Assembly: GCA_030063045.1 (NCBI GenBank)
Contig: JAQSEB010000059.1
Location: forward strand, 992,001-1,056,000
From: Pratylenchus scribneri
Taxonomy: Eukaryota; Nematoda; Chromadorea; Rhabditida; Pratylenchidae
DNA: 64,000 bases
Reading direction: 5' to 3'
The position numbers and the translations under genes were made by a program. The notes beneath the pieces are model-generated. The model was given only the letters and a program-made list of their open reading frames with translations, was not told the origin of the DNA and ran no database searches. Positions 13,146 through 24,190 of the stretch are shown piece after piece. Within the stretch, counting starts at the first letter, position 1, and each line of letters begins with the position of its first letter.

Positions 13146-15051
13146 TCATTCTTCCTCATCTTCTTCATAGGCCTCATCCTCCTCTTCATCCTCCACTTCA
13201 CTGGCATTATAGCTTGGCTCATAGCAACTGCTTGGCTCGGTTATAACAATTTCCGGGATTTCCTTTGTCTTATTGCCGCCACTGTTCATCCCCACACCAT
13301 CCCTCGTAATGGCTTTGGCCAATTTTTTATGGCCTTTTCCTCCTCCAGCAGCTTCTTTCAGCGAATTTATTCGTATCCTTCGCTGTTCCCCTCCTTGGCT
13401 ACTGCTTCCACTTCGTTTTCTTCTCTGGGCATTCGCCCGGGCAATTACACGTTTTCTGCGTCGAAACAATTTGTCCAAACAGAATCGTCGGCAAAATCGG
13501 CTTCGAAGGCATAAATGGACGGAGAAGGCAAAAATCAGAATGCAAACACAGAGGCCAACCACCATCAGGCTTGGATCAATCTAAATTGGAAGTCTGAGGA
13601 TTATCCTATGGAAAATGGACCTGACAACAGTCAACACCGCAACACCAGGCCCTAAATAAAAATATGGTGAATAAATCAATAAATTTGGACAATTATTCCA
13701 TCTACCAATATTGGGAACAATGGAAGAAGAGATCCACGGATGGACGTGTGTCCGCTCCATCTTCATAGGCTTTAAAAAATGGGATAGATTTATGGAATCG
13801 ATATTCAACATTACCAATGTAGAATATTTCGCTGGAAGGCACTTTCACCCGACAAACTTGGCCAGCACCCAATTCCACTGTGTCCCTGGAATGTAGAAGA
13901 ATTCAATAATTCAATCAACAAAAACAATTCGGTATCGTGCTGTTTATGATTTAGGTCCCTTTTTATTGAAAACAGTAAAAGTGAAGGGTCCCCTTATGGA
14001 TTTTAGGGAAAGGGTTTAGGCATACCTGCTGATGAGATGATTTTTGCCCTAAACTATCCCCCCGACCTATCCTTGAAACCCTAAACCTGATAATGATAAC
14101 CCATAAATTAGTATTAATCCTAATCTAGGGCTAAAGTAATTTGGAACGAGAGATGAGTGGAATAGGAATTAGGGCGAATGAACTTAAAAAAAATATTCTT
14201 TATTAATTGTCGAAAAAAAATGTGATAATAAATTTAATGGCAAAAAGACAATAGGAGGGAAAAAAAGAAGGCAGACTGAGGCAATATTTGATTGATAGGG
14301 TGACGGGATGATTATGCCAAAAATTGGGAGTACAGTAGGACGAATATGAAAGACCCTTTAGGCATTGTCATTGTCATTTGGCATTGACAATTGGGGAACC
14401 CTTCATTTTCTTCTGTCTACTAAAAAGAGGACCTAAACAGCACAAATACCAAAACAATTCCCAATTCAAACCCGTTCAATTCCGGCCCATCCTGTTGAAA
14501 ATAGTAAAGTTGGGTGGGCCTACTGGTCAAATGCACAATTTTATGTTCGCCTCCTCCTCCTAGTTGATGTTGTTGTTCACGTGAATTCGCCGTCCATTCA
14601 TCGATGCCAATTTGTTGATGTTTTAAAGGTAATTGTGAGGAGGAATCTGCTTCCTTCATTTTACTGCTGGGAAAAAAGCTGTCAATTTTCCACAAATCCA
14701 TTCCCATTATTTGTTAAAAAGTGTTCACTGTTCATCCCCCATTCCCGCCTCCCTTAATACCCAATACCCTCCGCATTCTCTTGGCCATTCTTTTGGCCAT
14801 TTATTTGCTTACTTCCTCTGCTGCTGTTGGTTGGCCCCAGTCGGTCGGCTGATTTTGCGTCGAATTCCAAGAGAATTACTCCACTTTGGTTGGAATGGCT
14901 TTTCCACAACCACCACCGGGGATGAGGCGAATTTATTTTGATCCGGTATCAAATCCATTTGGGGATTTGTGAAGGCAAAATTGGTAATAATTGGAAGACT
15001 GGCAGCGAAGATCAAACGATGAAGTAACAAATTGAACCGATGGATTAGCAT
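13146..15051 (-). CDS. Single-pass membrane protein, probable nematode CX-module type
   Basis: The predicted exons run 15051 to about 14840, about 14650 to 14472, about 13887 to 13816, about 13772 to 13704, about 13655 to 13620, and about 13582 to 13146. Together they encode a hydrophobic N-terminus (HRLIFAASLPIITNFAF) that could be a signal peptide, then a polar, Gln-rich ectodomain. A Cys-containing block follows: GQVCRVKV, IFYIAYEDGADTRPSVDLFF, HCSQYWAWCCGVDCC. Then comes one membrane helix (LMVVGLCVCILIFAFSVHLCL), a strongly basic stop-transfer (RSRFCRRFC, FRRRKRVIARANAQRRKR) and an acidic tail ending in repeated Glu/Asp. The D-G-x-x-x-R-P-x-x-x-x-F-x-C...CCGxxCC arrangement next to the membrane recalls the nematode CX module. 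Phases agree at the four downstream exon junctions. The function is unknown. Confidence 0.6.
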
Positions 15052-15439
15052 TTTTGAGGGTCAAATGGGAATTGGGGCAATTTGGATTGCTTTTAGCGAG
15101 GACCCGGGAGACAAAAGTCTGTCAAAAAAGAAGAAGCAAAAGCAACGAGTAATCGGGAAATCGAATTTGAAGAAATTGAAGCACACAGCCTCGACTTGAA
15201 TGGCCAAAAAATGCGGCAAATATATTCAATTTGTAGCCGGGCACAAAAGCGCCGATTCATTATGGCAAGGCGAGGGTTAAAAATACGACACAAGAATGAA
15301 AGAATTTATATGCTTAATGAAGTGGGTAAAAAGAAAAGTAAAATCACAAATGTACAGATGAAAATGAACATTTTATTCGATGAAACATTTTAGTTCAATT
15401 CATTGGCTTCATCTCATCAACTTTTTGCCATTTCTTCCA
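15052..15439. other. Intergenic, no gene seen
   Basis: This stretch lies upstream of the CX-like gene and downstream of the Tyr/Gly-rich gene's stop. Short open frames exist on both strands without recognisable features. It probably contains the promoter of the CX-like gene. Confidence 0.45.
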
Positions 15440-16147
15440 TCATCGCCCATAATAATATCCGTAATAATTGTTGTTGTGGCCTTTTTAAATGAATAAGGGG
15501 TTTAATTGGCAGAACAAAAGTATGAAAATGCCAAAAATAATTATAATGGTTTAAGTAAAGGTTTATCCTTTCACAAACCAAATATACCCAAAATTGGATA
15601 GAACTGGTCAAAAAGCATTGAATGGTATATAATTTGGTTATGGTTTGGTCAACAATTAAAGGGTATTAAACGGTTTAAACCCATTTTGGTTTAATGGTTT
15701 AAAACTCATAATCAAATGATGCCTCTAGATGAGATCTATCAATTAAGTATAATGGTTTGTGTGTCTAGAACAAACCACTGAACGGTTAAAATCTTTTCGA
15801 CATTTTCAATATTTTTTCGACAAAGTAAATTATTTTAGACCCCAATTCCCCTCCTTACCATATCCATAATAGTATGGATTATAATAGCTGGAATAATAAT
15901 GCGGATATCCTCCATATCCATATCCATATCCTCTGCCGTAATAATTATGCCCATAGCCATATCCACCGTAGCCATAGTAGGAATAGGAGGAAGGATAATA
16001 GCTGCCGTGAGAATATCCGACCAAATTGTTCAAAATTGTGCCACTGGCCGATCCATCCGTATAGGCCTTGGTGGAAGGAATGATGGCAAGGGAAATGAGG
16101 AGGAGAAGGAAGAATGGAATTGGAATTTTACACGAAAAGATTGCCAT
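15440..16147 (-). CDS. Small secreted Tyr/Gly-rich protein
   Basis: The first exon (16147 to about 15858) begins with a clear signal peptide: basic SCK, then the hydrophobic core IPFFLLLLISLAII and a cleavage region TKAYT. The rest is almost only Tyr, Gly, Ser, His and Pro, in runs such as YGYGGYGYGHNYYGRGYGYG. A consensus donor (GTAAGGAG) after GYG joins in frame to a short last exon (about 15476-15440) encoding GHNNNYYGYYYGR. The composition continues across the junction, which supports the splice. Secreted proteins of this kind in nematodes include cuticle or eggshell components and YG-rich neuropeptide-like or antimicrobial peptides; the sequence does not decide between them. The intron contains a copy of the dispersed MITE-like element. 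A longer in-frame start at 16336 is rejected because the signal peptide begins at 16147. Confidence 0.7.
15545..15820 (+). repeat. MITE-like element with one 46-bp unit (copy 8)
   Basis: The left border has AACCAAATATACCCAAAATT and TATATAATTTGGTTATGG. A single repeat unit follows, with TTTGGTCAACAATTAAAGGG, and then the right border with TGATGCCTCTAGATGAGATC. It lies in the intron of the Tyr/Gly-rich gene. Confidence 0.7.
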
Positions 16148-16702
16148 TTTTGTGGAATGAACGAGGAGAACATTGGGAATTGGATGGGGTGAATATTTGG
16201 ATTTTATAATGACCGGATGGGGGGGGGGGGGGTGACCCAAATCCACTCGAAGAATTTGAATTGTTTTGAGCGGCGGTGTTCCATCTCCTCGACAAAATTG
16301 GCTAATTCGATTGACCTTGGCAAGAAGAAGAGGCAAAATAGCCGAAAAGCATTAAAAAATTTGCAGAAAAATGGACAAAATTAGAACAAATTTTTGTTGT
16401 GTTTTGGAGTGGCGAACATAAAATACAAATATTAAAGTGATTTTCTGGGTCAAATTAATCAATTTTTTTGCCATTAAAAGTGGGAAGGCCAAAGGCTTTA
16501 TTCCCTTCCATTAAACTTCTTTTTGATTAATGCCCCCAGCAATTGGATATTCATTTGAGGGGTCATCCATTCATTGCATTTGGCCCTCTGGCCCTTTAAA
16601 TGTGGAACAGTTGTCGGTATTAACTTTCTCCGGCAGAGTTTGCTTCCAAATATTTGTCTAATTCTATCAAAAAATCATTTTTATCCCAGAATTTCGGCGA
16701 AA
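16148..16702. promoter_or_regulatory. Divergent intergenic region with a G14 run
   Basis: This 555-bp region lies between the divergent Tyr/Gly-rich and GH27 genes and should contain both promoters. It holds an uninterrupted run of 14 G at 16219-16232. No other repeat is seen. Confidence 0.45.
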
Positions 16703-19700
16703 ATGTCAACTTCTTTTTTGCTGTTCATTTTCATATTGTTTTCATTAAATTGCCAACAAATTCGATGCCTAGATAATGGATTGGCCCTAACGCCTCCTAT
16801 GGGCAAGTTTTTTTGGGTTGGATTGTTGTGCCCTTCTCCAACCAAATTAAAGTATAAATTTTTCTCTTATGGCCCTTTTTATAGGTTGGATGTCCTGGGC
16901 CAAATTCTATTGTGAAATTGATTGCAAAAAGCATCCATTCAGTTGCATAAATGAACAATTATACAAAGTTAGAATAAATTTATTTATTTCATTTGTGCCA
17001 CTTTGAGGATATGGCAGATCGAATGGTGGAGGATGGTTTCCGGGATGCTGGCTACGAATTTGTGCACATCGACGATTGCTGGATGAATTGGGAGAGGGAT
17101 GAGCATGGAAGGCTGAGTGCAAATCAGTCTCGATTCCCATCGGGCATTGGCGCATTGGCTGATTATGTGAGTGCCGAATTTGGGGGCAAGTGGATTATTC
17201 ACCGAGTTTGGCCAAAAGAAATCAAAAACTCTTCTTAAACGAATTTTCTAAGAAATATACAAAGGAATATGCTAAAAAGAGGAAAATTTTATTAAAAACA
17301 TTAAGTTTAGGGGAAGAAAATAAAAATTGATAAATGGGAGAAAAGGAGAATTGGTTTGATAATGACCATGTAATGAAAATGATGAAAACAGGTTGAATTA
17401 AATGTTTGGGGCGAATAGGCGGAATTAAAATGTTTGGGATAAATTAAAATGTTTGGGGCAATTTAAATGTTTGGGGCAAATAAAATGTTTGGAGCAAATT
17501 AAATGTTGGGGCAAATTAAATGTTTGGGGCAAATTAAATGTTTGGGGCAAATTAAATGTTGGGGCAAATTAAATGTTGGGGCAATTTAAATGTTTGGGGC
17601 AAATAAATGTTTGGGGCAAATTAAATGTTGGGGCAAATTAAATGTTGGGGCAATTTAAATGTTTGGGGCAAATAAATGTTTGGGGCAAATAGGCGGAATT
17701 AAAATGTTTGGGATAAATTAAAATGTTTGGGGCAATTTAAATGTTTGGGGCAAATAAATGTTTGGGGCAAATAAATGTTTGGGGCAAATTAAATGTTTGG
17801 GGCAATTTAAATGTTTGGGGCAAATTAAATGTTTGGGGCAATTTAAATGTTTGGGGCAAATAAATGTTTGGGGCAAATTAAATGTTTGGGGCAATTTAAA
17901 TGTTTGGGGCAAATAAATGTTTGGGGCAAATAAAATGTTTGGGGCAAATTAAATGTTTGGGGCAAATTAAATGTTTGAGGCAAATTAAATGTTTGGGGAA
18001 AATTAAATGTTTGAGGCAAATAAAATGTTTGGGGGCAAATAAATGTTTGGGGCAATTTAAATGTTTGGGGCAAATAAAATGTTTGGGGCAAATTAAATGT
18101 TTGGGGCAAATAAAATGTTTGGGGCAAATTAAATGTTTGGGGCAAATTAAATGTTTGAGGCAAATTAAATGTTTGGGGAAAATTAAATGTTTGAGGCAAA
18201 TAAAATGTTTGGGGCAAATAAAATGTTTGGGGCAATTAAAATGTTTGGGGCAATTAAAATGTTTGGGGCAATTAAAATGTTTGGGGCAAATTAAATGTTT
18301 GGGGCAAATAGGCAAAATGTTCGCCAAAATGTATTTTGCCTATGTTCACCAACATGTACATATTTTTTGTCATTAAATCAAACCAATTCCCCTTTTCTCT
18401 CATTAATCTCTCTTTTATTTCTTTATTAAAAATGTGGTGATTATTTTGTATTCATTTTCAGATTTTACAAAGACTGAACCAAACCACCATATAGGGAATA
18501 TTAATGGCCAAAACTTTATTATTTTGGAGGCAATTTGTTGCCGATATATCATTTGGGTGTACATTTTCCATCAATTTATTATATCCAAAACAAAATTAAA
18601 ATCCCTTTTAATAAACCAATTTATTAGATGCATTCAAAAGGCTTAAAACTTGGCATTTATGAGGACATTGGCACAAAGACTTGCGCTGGCTATCCGGGCA
18701 GTTGGACACATATTGAGTCGGATGCGCAAACATTTGCGGATTGGAAAGCGGACTATTTGAAATTGGATGGATGCAATTTGAACACAACAAAAATGCCAGA
18801 AGGTCAGTACTTCATTCAGAATGAATGCCATTTTACCCATACCAAAAAGGATATTCGGCAATGGGGGCGGCATTGAACAAAACGGGCCGACCAATTGTCT
18901 ATTCCTGCTCATGGCCGGCCTACTTACTCTTTGACCATGAGGACAAAATCAACTACACGGCCATTGGCTATCATTGCAATTTATGGCGCAACTTTGATGA
19001 CATTGACCGTTCCTGGGGCTCTGTGATGAGTGAGGAAGGGGACATTTTTGGAGGGGAAATCAACAGATTTTATCTATTAGAAATCATCAAATTCTACATC
19101 AAAAATGAGGAAATTCTGCGAGCAGCACAGGGACCAGGCAAATGGAATGATCCGGATATGGTGATTTTGGGGAGAGGTGAAAAATATTTATGAATTCGGC
19201 ACAGATCATCGTTGGCAACACGGAATTGTCCATTGACCAGGCCAAAGTGCAAATGAGCGTTTGGTCAATTTGGTCGGCCCCGCTGATAATGTCCAATGAT
19301 TTGAGGACAATTATGCCCGAATATCGGGACATTCTCCTAAATAAAAGGGTCATTGCCATTGATCAAGACCCGCTGGGAATGTTTGGGAAAGTTGTTTACA
19401 AAGTTAGTGTGGAAATGGACCAAAATTAATTGGCAAAATTGGATTACATTTAAAGGGCACACAAACAATTGTTTTCGCCAAAGAGGTGACCCCGGCCAGT
19501 CCCAGCAAACAACTTTACTCATTCGCCGTTGTTGTACTCAATTTCGGATTTTTGCCAATTGTAAAACATTCCAATCTCTTCCCCTCAAAATAATCCTACT
19601 TTTTCCACAGCAATTTGCCACTGATCTAAAATCCATTGGATTGACAAATCCCAGCGGCTATTCAATTGAAGATTTGTGGAGTGGCAAACAATTAGGCCAC

Positions 19701-19781
19701 TTTTCGCCAAATGATGTTTACAATGTGACATTGACTGCGACAAGTTGTGCAATGATTAAAGCCACTATTACCCAATTCTGA
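16703..19781 (+). CDS. Alpha-galactosidase / alpha-N-acetylgalactosaminidase (GH27)
   Basis: This lysosomal or secreted glycosidase removes terminal alpha-linked Gal/GalNAc. The N-terminus is a signal peptide ([18 protein letters not shown]). GH27 blocks follow in order: [46 protein letters not shown], a segment ending LADY joined to [23 protein letters not shown], the catalytic nucleophile block [38 protein letters not shown] (acid/base region), [25 protein letters not shown] and IDQDPLG. A less conserved beta domain ends in [14 protein letters not shown]. About ten exons. The first intron (16803-16884) has a GC donor (GCAAGT): only ATGG joined to GTTGG keeps PPMGWMSW. One 1.46-kb intron (about 17169-18627) holds an 18-bp satellite. 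The DPDM junction and SVM junction are 47-55-nt introns. Whether it is galactosidase or N-acetylgalactosaminidase is undecided. Confidence 0.92.
17385..18325 (+). repeat. 18-bp satellite array in GH27 intron
   Basis: This is a tandem array of a unit of about 17-19 bp, TGTTTGGGGCAAATTAAA, with variants (GAGGC, GGGGAA, GGGCAATTT). It is bounded on the left by AATAGGCGGAATTAAAA and on the right by a segment with TTCGCCAAAATGTATTTTGCC. Another AGGCGGAATTAAAATG junction occurs at about 17690. A similar array with matching borders lies at 43530-46110. Long open frames reading PQTF or KCLGQI are by-products of the 18-bp (6-codon) period. Confidence 0.9.
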
Positions 19782-20462
19782 TTATTGATTATAATTGACA
19801 TTTGATTAATTGATTCTATAAAAGCAAATTGAAATAAATGAATGGTCCTTTCCTTAAGACGCTATTCTTGACACGGACCAATTTCACACAACATTGTAAT
19901 CACAAATGATGTCCGCGTCGAGCATTGAGTGTTGAGCTGTGAACGCGTCGAGCATTGAGTGTTGAGCTGTGAACATCAAGCGTTTTTCATCCGTTTAATC
20001 TAATCAATCAATTAATCAATCTGATTGCAATTGGACAGAGAAGGATGATATGAAATTATTATTAAAAACTAAATAAGAAAATAATCATTTGATGATCATG
20101 TCATGATTTGATTACATTTATTTGAGTGATTTGTGAATGAGTGGAATTAAAGAGGTATTCATTATTTTTGAAGTTTACTAGTATATTGGCAATGTGTTTT
20201 ATTTGGGATTTTATGTCGATTAGTTCCAGCGAGCGCTAGCGGCTAGCGCGCGCGCGCGCGAGCGATTCGTTTCGTCGGTTTGTTGGTTATGGTTATGGTT
20301 TGCCAATTTGCCTTTTGGCAACAAGAATGCGCTGTATTTTACGGCATGGCATTGGCCATTTCTGCCAGTCCTATCTATATTTTATTTTCTAATAATTAAA
20401 CAATTTATTCACCTAATAATTTTAACTCAATTTTTAAGATTTTTATCAAATTATCAAAAAAA
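19782..20462. other. Intergenic with a 30-bp duplication and a CG run
   Basis: This region lies between the GH27 stop and the aquarius-like start. Two direct copies of GCGTCGAGCATTGAGTGTTG plus AGCTGTGAAC lie at about 19915-19975. A GC-rich tract with alternating CG (AGCGCGCGCGCGCGCGAGCG) is at about 20243-20264. The latter stands out in AT-rich surroundings and may be promoter-associated. Confidence 0.5.
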
Positions 20463-23400
20463 ATGGTCGTCACTAACGCCGAAGACAATGAATTGCATAT
20501 GTCTTGGCCGAATTATCAACCTGCAAGTGGAATAAAAGATATTTTTGCAATCATTTCAATGATAAATGGAAAATTCCGAGAGAGGCTTCCAGTTTGGCCA
20601 ATTCTTTCGAGCAAACCGGATCATTTTCCTCATTTTTTTGCACAAATTCTACAATTAATATTGGAAGAAGAAGGATTACCATTTGCGCTGCAATCTGAAC
20701 TCATTATGTTCCTTAATCATTGCTTCAATTGCCTTGAAGTTGATTTAGTGAGACAAGAAGTTGGAAAGTTATGTTCCCTGCCAATATGGGTTAATTTATT
20801 GCCGGTAAATTATATCAAATTGTTTATTTAATACAATATTATTCAGAGTCAACGCAACTTTTTGCTCGACCAAAATCCTAAATTGCGAAAACTTTGGCCA
20901 AAATTGGAACAAAAATTGAAGCAATTGCCCGAAGAAGAGTTCAAAACATTGGATTATAATCGACGATTTCTATGGCGGCTGCTCCAAAAACTGAAACGAG
21001 TGGTGGATTTCATTGATGATGAAAGTAAAGGTAAATAAATATAATTAATTAATTAAATTATCTTTCAACTTAAAGAATTGGACATTGACGCGGTTGTCTA
21101 TTGTGAACGGGTTTTGGCATTTTTAATTGATTTGGAGGCGCAATTAACAACAAGGTTTCAATTCCAATTTATTTTAAATTATTTCCTGGTAATATTTAGA
21201 CGTTATTTCAATGCATTGGTTTTGTCCAGCCATTTGGTCACTCATTGCCAACTTTCTCAATTCATCACGGCTGAACATGGATCACTTTTCTGCGAGCTGC
21301 TCACAATGCTCAAATTCTATATTCGCTTTGAGATTGACGATGTCACCGGCCAACAATTGAATCAAAATGAGGTTTGAGAAGAAATCAATCAATAAAATCT
21401 ATAGGAAAATAATTTGTCTAAAAAGTAAAAACACTACGAAAAATTAAATAGCCTCCCATATACCCAATTGATAAATCTCGTCAAGACGCATTATTTAATT
21501 ATGTTTTGGTTTATGTTTAATCAAGTCTAACTTAGTTTTTAACCAGTAAACCAAAATGGGTTTAAACCGTTTAAAATTGTTGGCCAAACCATAACAAATT
21601 ATATACCATTCAATTTTCAATGCATCTTGATTAGATCTCTAGCCAATTTTGGGATATTTGGTTTGTGAATGTTTGACAAATCCTCACCTTAAACTATTAT
21701 AATTATTTTTTGACTTATATTTTTGAAAGCTAACAAATCTTATTTTTTAAAGGTCGTCATAAGACATTATTCATTCGTCAGTCAATTACAAAATGCAACA
21801 TTCAAATTTTTGCGAGAGAAAATGCCTGAATTCTGTCTACTCCCGGTTGGCTCCGTGGATTCAAGCAAATTTTTGCGGGAACAATTGGACACACTAAATC
21901 GCGATGAACTTTACCATATTGCCAAATATTTGAAATTGGTGCCCGGAATTGAACAAGAAAGCGATGAAATTGAAGAAAGAAAGAGGAATTATGCCAGATT
22001 GGATGATGCAAATTATTTGAGGGAATCAATTGTGTTTATTTGTGAACGGCGACAATCCCAATTGCAAAAATTGAATTCGGAACCACTTTATCCAACGGAA
22101 AAAATTTTTTGGGATGAAAAGGTTTATTAACATAAAATTAATTAAAATATAATTAATAATAATGGGCCACTAAATAATTCTGATGAGAACGCGACTAAGT
22201 CATTCATGGCTTAATTGATAGTGATTTTTTCTTCTAAAAATAGGTCTCGGGTTCGAATCCTTTTGGGATCAAATATTTTTTTCAATTTTAGGAAATTTAT
22301 TTATTTATAAAATAATTTGCCTAAATATTTTTAAGTTGGTCCCCTACGAACACTACGATGGCAAAAGTGTTTTACCCCTGAACAAACTGAATTTGCAATT
22401 TCTCACTTTGCACGATTATTTACTACGAAATTTGAATTTATTCCGGATGGAATCAACTTGTAAGGAAAATGTTAAAAAAAATTTATTTAATTTCTAATAA
22501 TTCGCAGATGAAATCCGGCAGGACATTGAGGACGCCCTCTTTCGGATGAAGCCATGGAAACATGAATTCAATGTGGATGAAATTGTTTGGGGAGGATGGG
22601 CCAAAATGGCATTGCCAATCCAAGGCTCTCGAATTGTGCACGTTGGGAAACCGCTCGTTGGGGAGGTAAATTTCCTTTTTAAAAATTACCTCAAAATTAT
22701 GGAATTTATCCTTAATTTTTTTCGTCGAAAAATCAACTTTTGAGCCATAAAAACCAAAATTGTTTCTTTTTTAATGCCTATCCAGCTAAGAGCTAAAGGC
22801 TACTCTAACCTAGATAACACCGGCGGGTTTATGGTAAAATATTTTTAGTCAGAAATTTTCATCTTGAAATATACTAAAACAATGTGTAAAAATGCCAAAA
22901 CGTGTTTAAAAAAGCCTAAAAAATATATATTCCACTGTGTCTCTGAGCAAATTCGAACCAGAGATCTGATAAAAAAGTTAAGGTTATCTTTTTGGGTCGA
23001 AAATTTTGCAAAAAAAATTGTAAATCTTTATAAACTTTACACTACATAAATGCTTTAGCCTTAATTAAAATTAACACTACACAAAAATTTTTGTTATGAC
23101 CAAATTTTATGCCTTTGTTATTTTTAGACAGAAAAAATTTTGGGGTACATTACATATTACATTCCATGATTTTATGAGTAAATTAATATTTTCATATTTA
23201 AAATATATTCATTTCAATTTCCATTCCAATTTATTTTAGTATGCTCCATCAGAAGTGCGGGCGGATGTGCAAATTACACTGCCGGGCCGAAGTGATTTGC
23301 GGGAGGAATGGCAAACAATCCGAAAGAACGATGTCCTATTCCTGTTGAAAGTGAGGCCAGTACAAAAAGTTGGCCATAAATTTGATGTTCGAAAACCGTT

Positions 23401-24110
23401 CAAATCCCAATTCGACATTGTCCATATTCGTGGATGCGAAGTGGATGGAATAATTGGACCAGATGGCAGAGTCCTCGATGAAATTGGTTTGATTTTTGCA
23501 TTGATTTATTGATAATATTAACGCATTAGTGGGAAGGTTTTTATATTAAAATTATGTATTTAGTCTAGAAATGTACTATAGAATGTGTAAAACTGCCTAC
23601 CAACCCAAAAAAAAAATATTGGACTTTGGGCGGATTCGAACCCACGACCCCCAAATTTTGGAATTTTCTGAAGTTTATATTTTTAAAAAAATTTTTCTTC
23701 TAAAAATATATGGAAAAATATGTAAAAAAATAAATACAAGTGACTAATAAGCCCGAAAAAAATTATTCGACCTTGAGCGGAATCGAACTCGCGATTGCAA
23801 AAGTTATGGTTTTTTGCATTTTTCGCAAGTTTATAAGTTTACAACATTTTTACAACTTTTTGGTACTTTTGAACATTTTACAGTAAATTTTTAGATTTTA
23901 GTTGATACAAAATCATTCGGACAAAAAATCCTCATCACCATTCACCAAAATACTAGTCTATTTTAATTAATTAATTAATTTGTGGTAATCATTTAAAAAT
24001 TAATTTTAGAAAGCCGTGATTCATTGCGCAAAATGGCCGGCGATTCACGCACCTATCGGGTTCGATTTGACCCAAACCAATTTTTTATTTTTAAATTTAT
24101 TTATTTTTGA
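20463..24110 (+). CDS. Aquarius-like (AQR/EMB-4) protein, lacking the helicase half
   Basis: Full-length aquarius is an intron-binding SF1 helicase of the spliceosome. This gene aligns with its N-terminal half: [183 protein letters not shown] and [19 protein letters not shown]. It ends at [11 protein letters not shown] followed by nine residues and a TGA at 24108-24110. In full-length aquarius that motif precedes the helicase domains. No donor or helicase exon is seen before the convergent next gene. About 60-70 N-terminal residues of the family also seem absent, so the start is uncertain. Introns carry a MITE-like copy and SINE-like units. It could be a truncated paralogue or half of a split gene. 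Confidence 0.85.
21440..21720 (-). repeat. MITE-like element (copy 9)
   Basis: The borders AAATCTCGTCAAGACGCATT and CTAACTTAGTTTTTAACC are followed by a partial 46-bp unit (AAACCGTTTAAAATTGTTGG) and the left border with TATATACCATTCAATTTTCA. It lies in an aquarius-like gene intron. It closely resembles the copy at 35390, including the ATGCATCTTGATTAGATC variant. Confidence 0.65.
22190..22300 (+). repeat. SINE-like tRNA-derived unit with A and B boxes
   Basis: This copy keeps an A-box-like TGGCTTAATTGATAG (22207-22221) and, about 30 nt later, a B-box GGTTCGAATCC (22250-22260). They are arranged as in a tRNA gene and followed by an AT-rich tail. It lies in an aquarius-like gene intron. Confidence 0.6.
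22900..23010 (-). repeat. SINE-like tRNA-derived unit
   Basis: On the minus strand there is a B-box-like GGTTCGAATT (about 22950-22959), preceded by TTAACTTTTTTATCAGATCT. It lies in an aquarius-like gene intron. Confidence 0.45.
23560..23885 (-). repeat. SINE-like tRNA-derived dimer
   Basis: Two minus-strand units have B-box motifs at about 23632-23642 (GGTTCGAATCC) and about 23779-23789, with AATATTTTTTTTTTGGG-like or AATAATTTTTTTCGGGC tails. They are separated by about 150 bp, as in the other dimers. They lie in an aquarius-like gene intron. Confidence 0.6.
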
Positions 24111-24190
24111 AAGTAAATTGTTTACAATTTTATTTAATGGGTCTATGTGAAGAATGTTTTTAATTAATTGGAAAGGAATAAATGAGAGTA

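Noticed and set aside
16148..16336. Longer N-terminus for the Tyr/Gly-rich protein
   Set aside because: The signal peptide starts at 16147. The upstream frame crosses the G14 run and shows no coding character.
17718..18376. Open frames reading PQTF/KCLGQI repeats
   Set aside because: This is the same 18-bp satellite, located inside a GH27 intron.
22190..22300. Functional tRNA gene
   Set aside because: The A and B boxes are present, but the stems do not pair and the sequence recurs as a dispersed family with an AT-rich tail, so it is called SINE-like.
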